Below are positions 4,740 to 5,678 of a DNA stretch of 5,678 nt, piece after piece; within the stretch, counting starts at the first letter, position 1, and every line of letters starts with the position of its first letter. Source of the DNA: Spirochaetota bacterium (GTDB lineage Bacteria; Spirochaetota; JAGLSM01; JAKPMW01); the NCBI GenBank assembly GCA_029548715.1, contig JAKPMW010000282.1, positions 1-5,678 on the forward strand, in the 5' to 3' direction. A program made the translations under genes and the position numbers. The notes under the pieces were generated by a model. That model worked only from the letters and a program-made list of their open reading frames with translations, searched no databases and was not told where the DNA came from.

Positions 4740-5678
4740 TTATCCTGAGACCTTTTTCCGGAAACCCTTTTCACCGGCCAGCGTCACGACCGTCGAGACT
4801 GCCAGGGCCAGTCCAAAGGACAGCAGAAAGAGCGTATCGCTTGACAGCGTGGCACCCGGCCACCAGTCAGCGCGGATCAGGCTGGCATAGTCCGGACCCG
4901 GGAAAAAAAGCCCACCGACGACCAGGCCGGTCAGGCTGGCCGTGACCAGTGTCCTGATCCCGTAGCGCCTCCACCAGAGACCGGCAATGACGGGGACGAT
5001 GGTCGCGGCGGCCAAAAGATCAACAACAAGAAAGAGATAGAGCACGGAGATATTGAGGGCGGCGACCATCACCGCAAGGACTCCGAGGAATGCCGTGCTG
5101 CTTCGCGCGAGTTTAAGCGCCTTTTTCTCGTCGTGCGGCCGGCCGGCCTTGCGCAGCATCAGGATGCTGGCCATGGCGTTGAGCAAGGTATCACTCGAAC
5201 TCATGGTCAGGGAGAGGGCCAGCACAAGGACGATCAGCAAAAAAACGGGTGAGATGAATTTGAGGAGGACAAAGAGGGACTGGGCTGCAACCGGCTGGCC
5301 CTCCCCTCCGACCAGACCGGCCCCACCCGCGATCAGCCCAAAGACACCCGCCAAGGCGATCATCACGATCGTGATCACGCCCGCAATCCCGAAGGAGCGC
5401 TTCATCACCTTTTCCGTCGTGCAGGAATAGATCCTCTGCCAAAACCCTTGATGAAACAGGTTTGAGGCCGTCACTCCGATTACGAGGACGATCCCGAACT
5501 GGATGCCGGACCAGGAACCAAAGTCAAAAAGCTGTCCCGATTTCGCCGAGGTCAGATCAACCCGGTCGGCACTCCCCCCGAAGACCGCCACAAGGACGAG
5601 CAACAAGAGCGGCAGAATCACCAAAAACTGGAAGACATCCGTCAGGATACTGGAGGGCAGGCCACCATAGACCGCATA
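4740..5678 (-). CDS. Sodium:solute symporter (SSS family), C-terminal part, cut by window edge
   Basis: The frame is open from the right edge to TAA 4740-4742, giving 312 residues. Family members have roughly 450-550, so the N-terminal membrane segments lie outside the window. The visible part begins AVYGGLPSSILTDVFQF, matching the conserved 'GGL..v..TD..Q' signature after a central SSS helix. FHQGFWQRIYSCTTEKVMKRSF follows, equivalent to the family's 'N...WQR..a' loop. LTMSSSDTLLNAMASILM contains the serines and 'S-S-D-xLLN' signature near the Na+ site. At least seven hydrophobic segments can be counted, ending in a short basic tail (GFRKKVSG). The protein sits in the inner membrane and couples Na+ entry to uptake of a small solute; the substrate cannot be read from this part. 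The gene converges on the helicase and shares its terminator. A TTG near 5624 is an internal codon, not the start. Confidence 0.9.
   Translation of the reverse strand, partial: YAVYGGLPSSILTDVFQFLVILPLLLLVLVAVFGGSADRVDLTSAKSGQLFDFGSWSGIQFGIVLVIGVTASNLFHQGFWQRIYSCTTEKVMKRSFGIAGVITIVMIALAGVFGLIAGGAGLVGGEGQPVAAQSLFVLLKFISPVFLLIVLVLALSLTMSSSDTLLNAMASILMLRKAGRPHDEKKALKLARSSTAFLGVLAVMVAALNISVLYLFLVVDLLAAATIVPVIAGLWWRRYGIRTLVTASLTGLVVGGLFFPGPDYASLIRADWWPGATLSSDTLFLLSFGLALAVSTVVTLAGEKGFRKKVSG

Overview
The window looks like the chromosome of a GC-rich Gram-negative bacterium. The evidence is an apparent outer-membrane strand at a truncated C-terminus, GC-rich third codon positions, a proteobacterial-style DEAD-box helicase with a DbpA-like C-terminus, and a DUF1848 protein, a family common in anaerobes. 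A Desulfobacterota-like (former deltaproteobacterial) host is a guess; nothing here fixes the taxon.

Layout. (a) 1-406, minus: the first 135 codons of an N6-adenine DNA methyltransferase of a type II restriction-modification system, running off the left edge. It is visibly AT-richer than the rest, as expected of an acquired defence gene. (b) About 472-579, plus: the last ~35 codons of a probable outer-membrane beta-barrel protein, with no 5' part, followed by an intrinsic terminator (663-683). The AT-rich block therefore seems to have replaced or separated the front of a resident gene, with the junction near 465-480. (c) 723-920, minus: a small uncharacterised protein (65 aa) with its own plausible promoter. 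(d) 1083-2730, minus: a two-gene unit, a GNAT-type acetyltransferase followed 7 nt later by a DUF1848 protein with a C-terminal CX3CX2C iron-sulfur-type motif. A perfect 10-bp hairpin lies just after the unit. (e) 2731-2962: a divergent intergenic region with a good sigma70-type promoter for the helicase and a ~105-nt leader. (f) 2963-4627, plus: a complete DeaD/CsdA-type DEAD-box RNA helicase. (g) 4692-4736: a strong hairpin terminator between convergent genes, probably bidirectional. (h) 4740-5678, minus: the C-terminal 312 residues of a sodium:solute symporter, running off the right edge.

The most unusual signal is an 18-bp tandem repeat with the invariant core GGACTTCGC. Five units sit inside the DUF1848 gene and add a 30-residue Glu/Gly-rich hexapeptide array without breaking the frame, just after the cysteine motif. 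Two diverged units in the same orientation lie in the intergenic region upstream of the GNAT gene. The same sequence thus occurs in coding and non-coding DNA at the two ends of one two-gene unit, which suggests a spreading or expanding short repeat rather than a selected protein domain.

The genes do not form one pathway. RNA remodelling (helicase), Na+-coupled uptake, an unknown Fe-S/acetyltransferase pair and the edge of a restriction-modification locus lie side by side.
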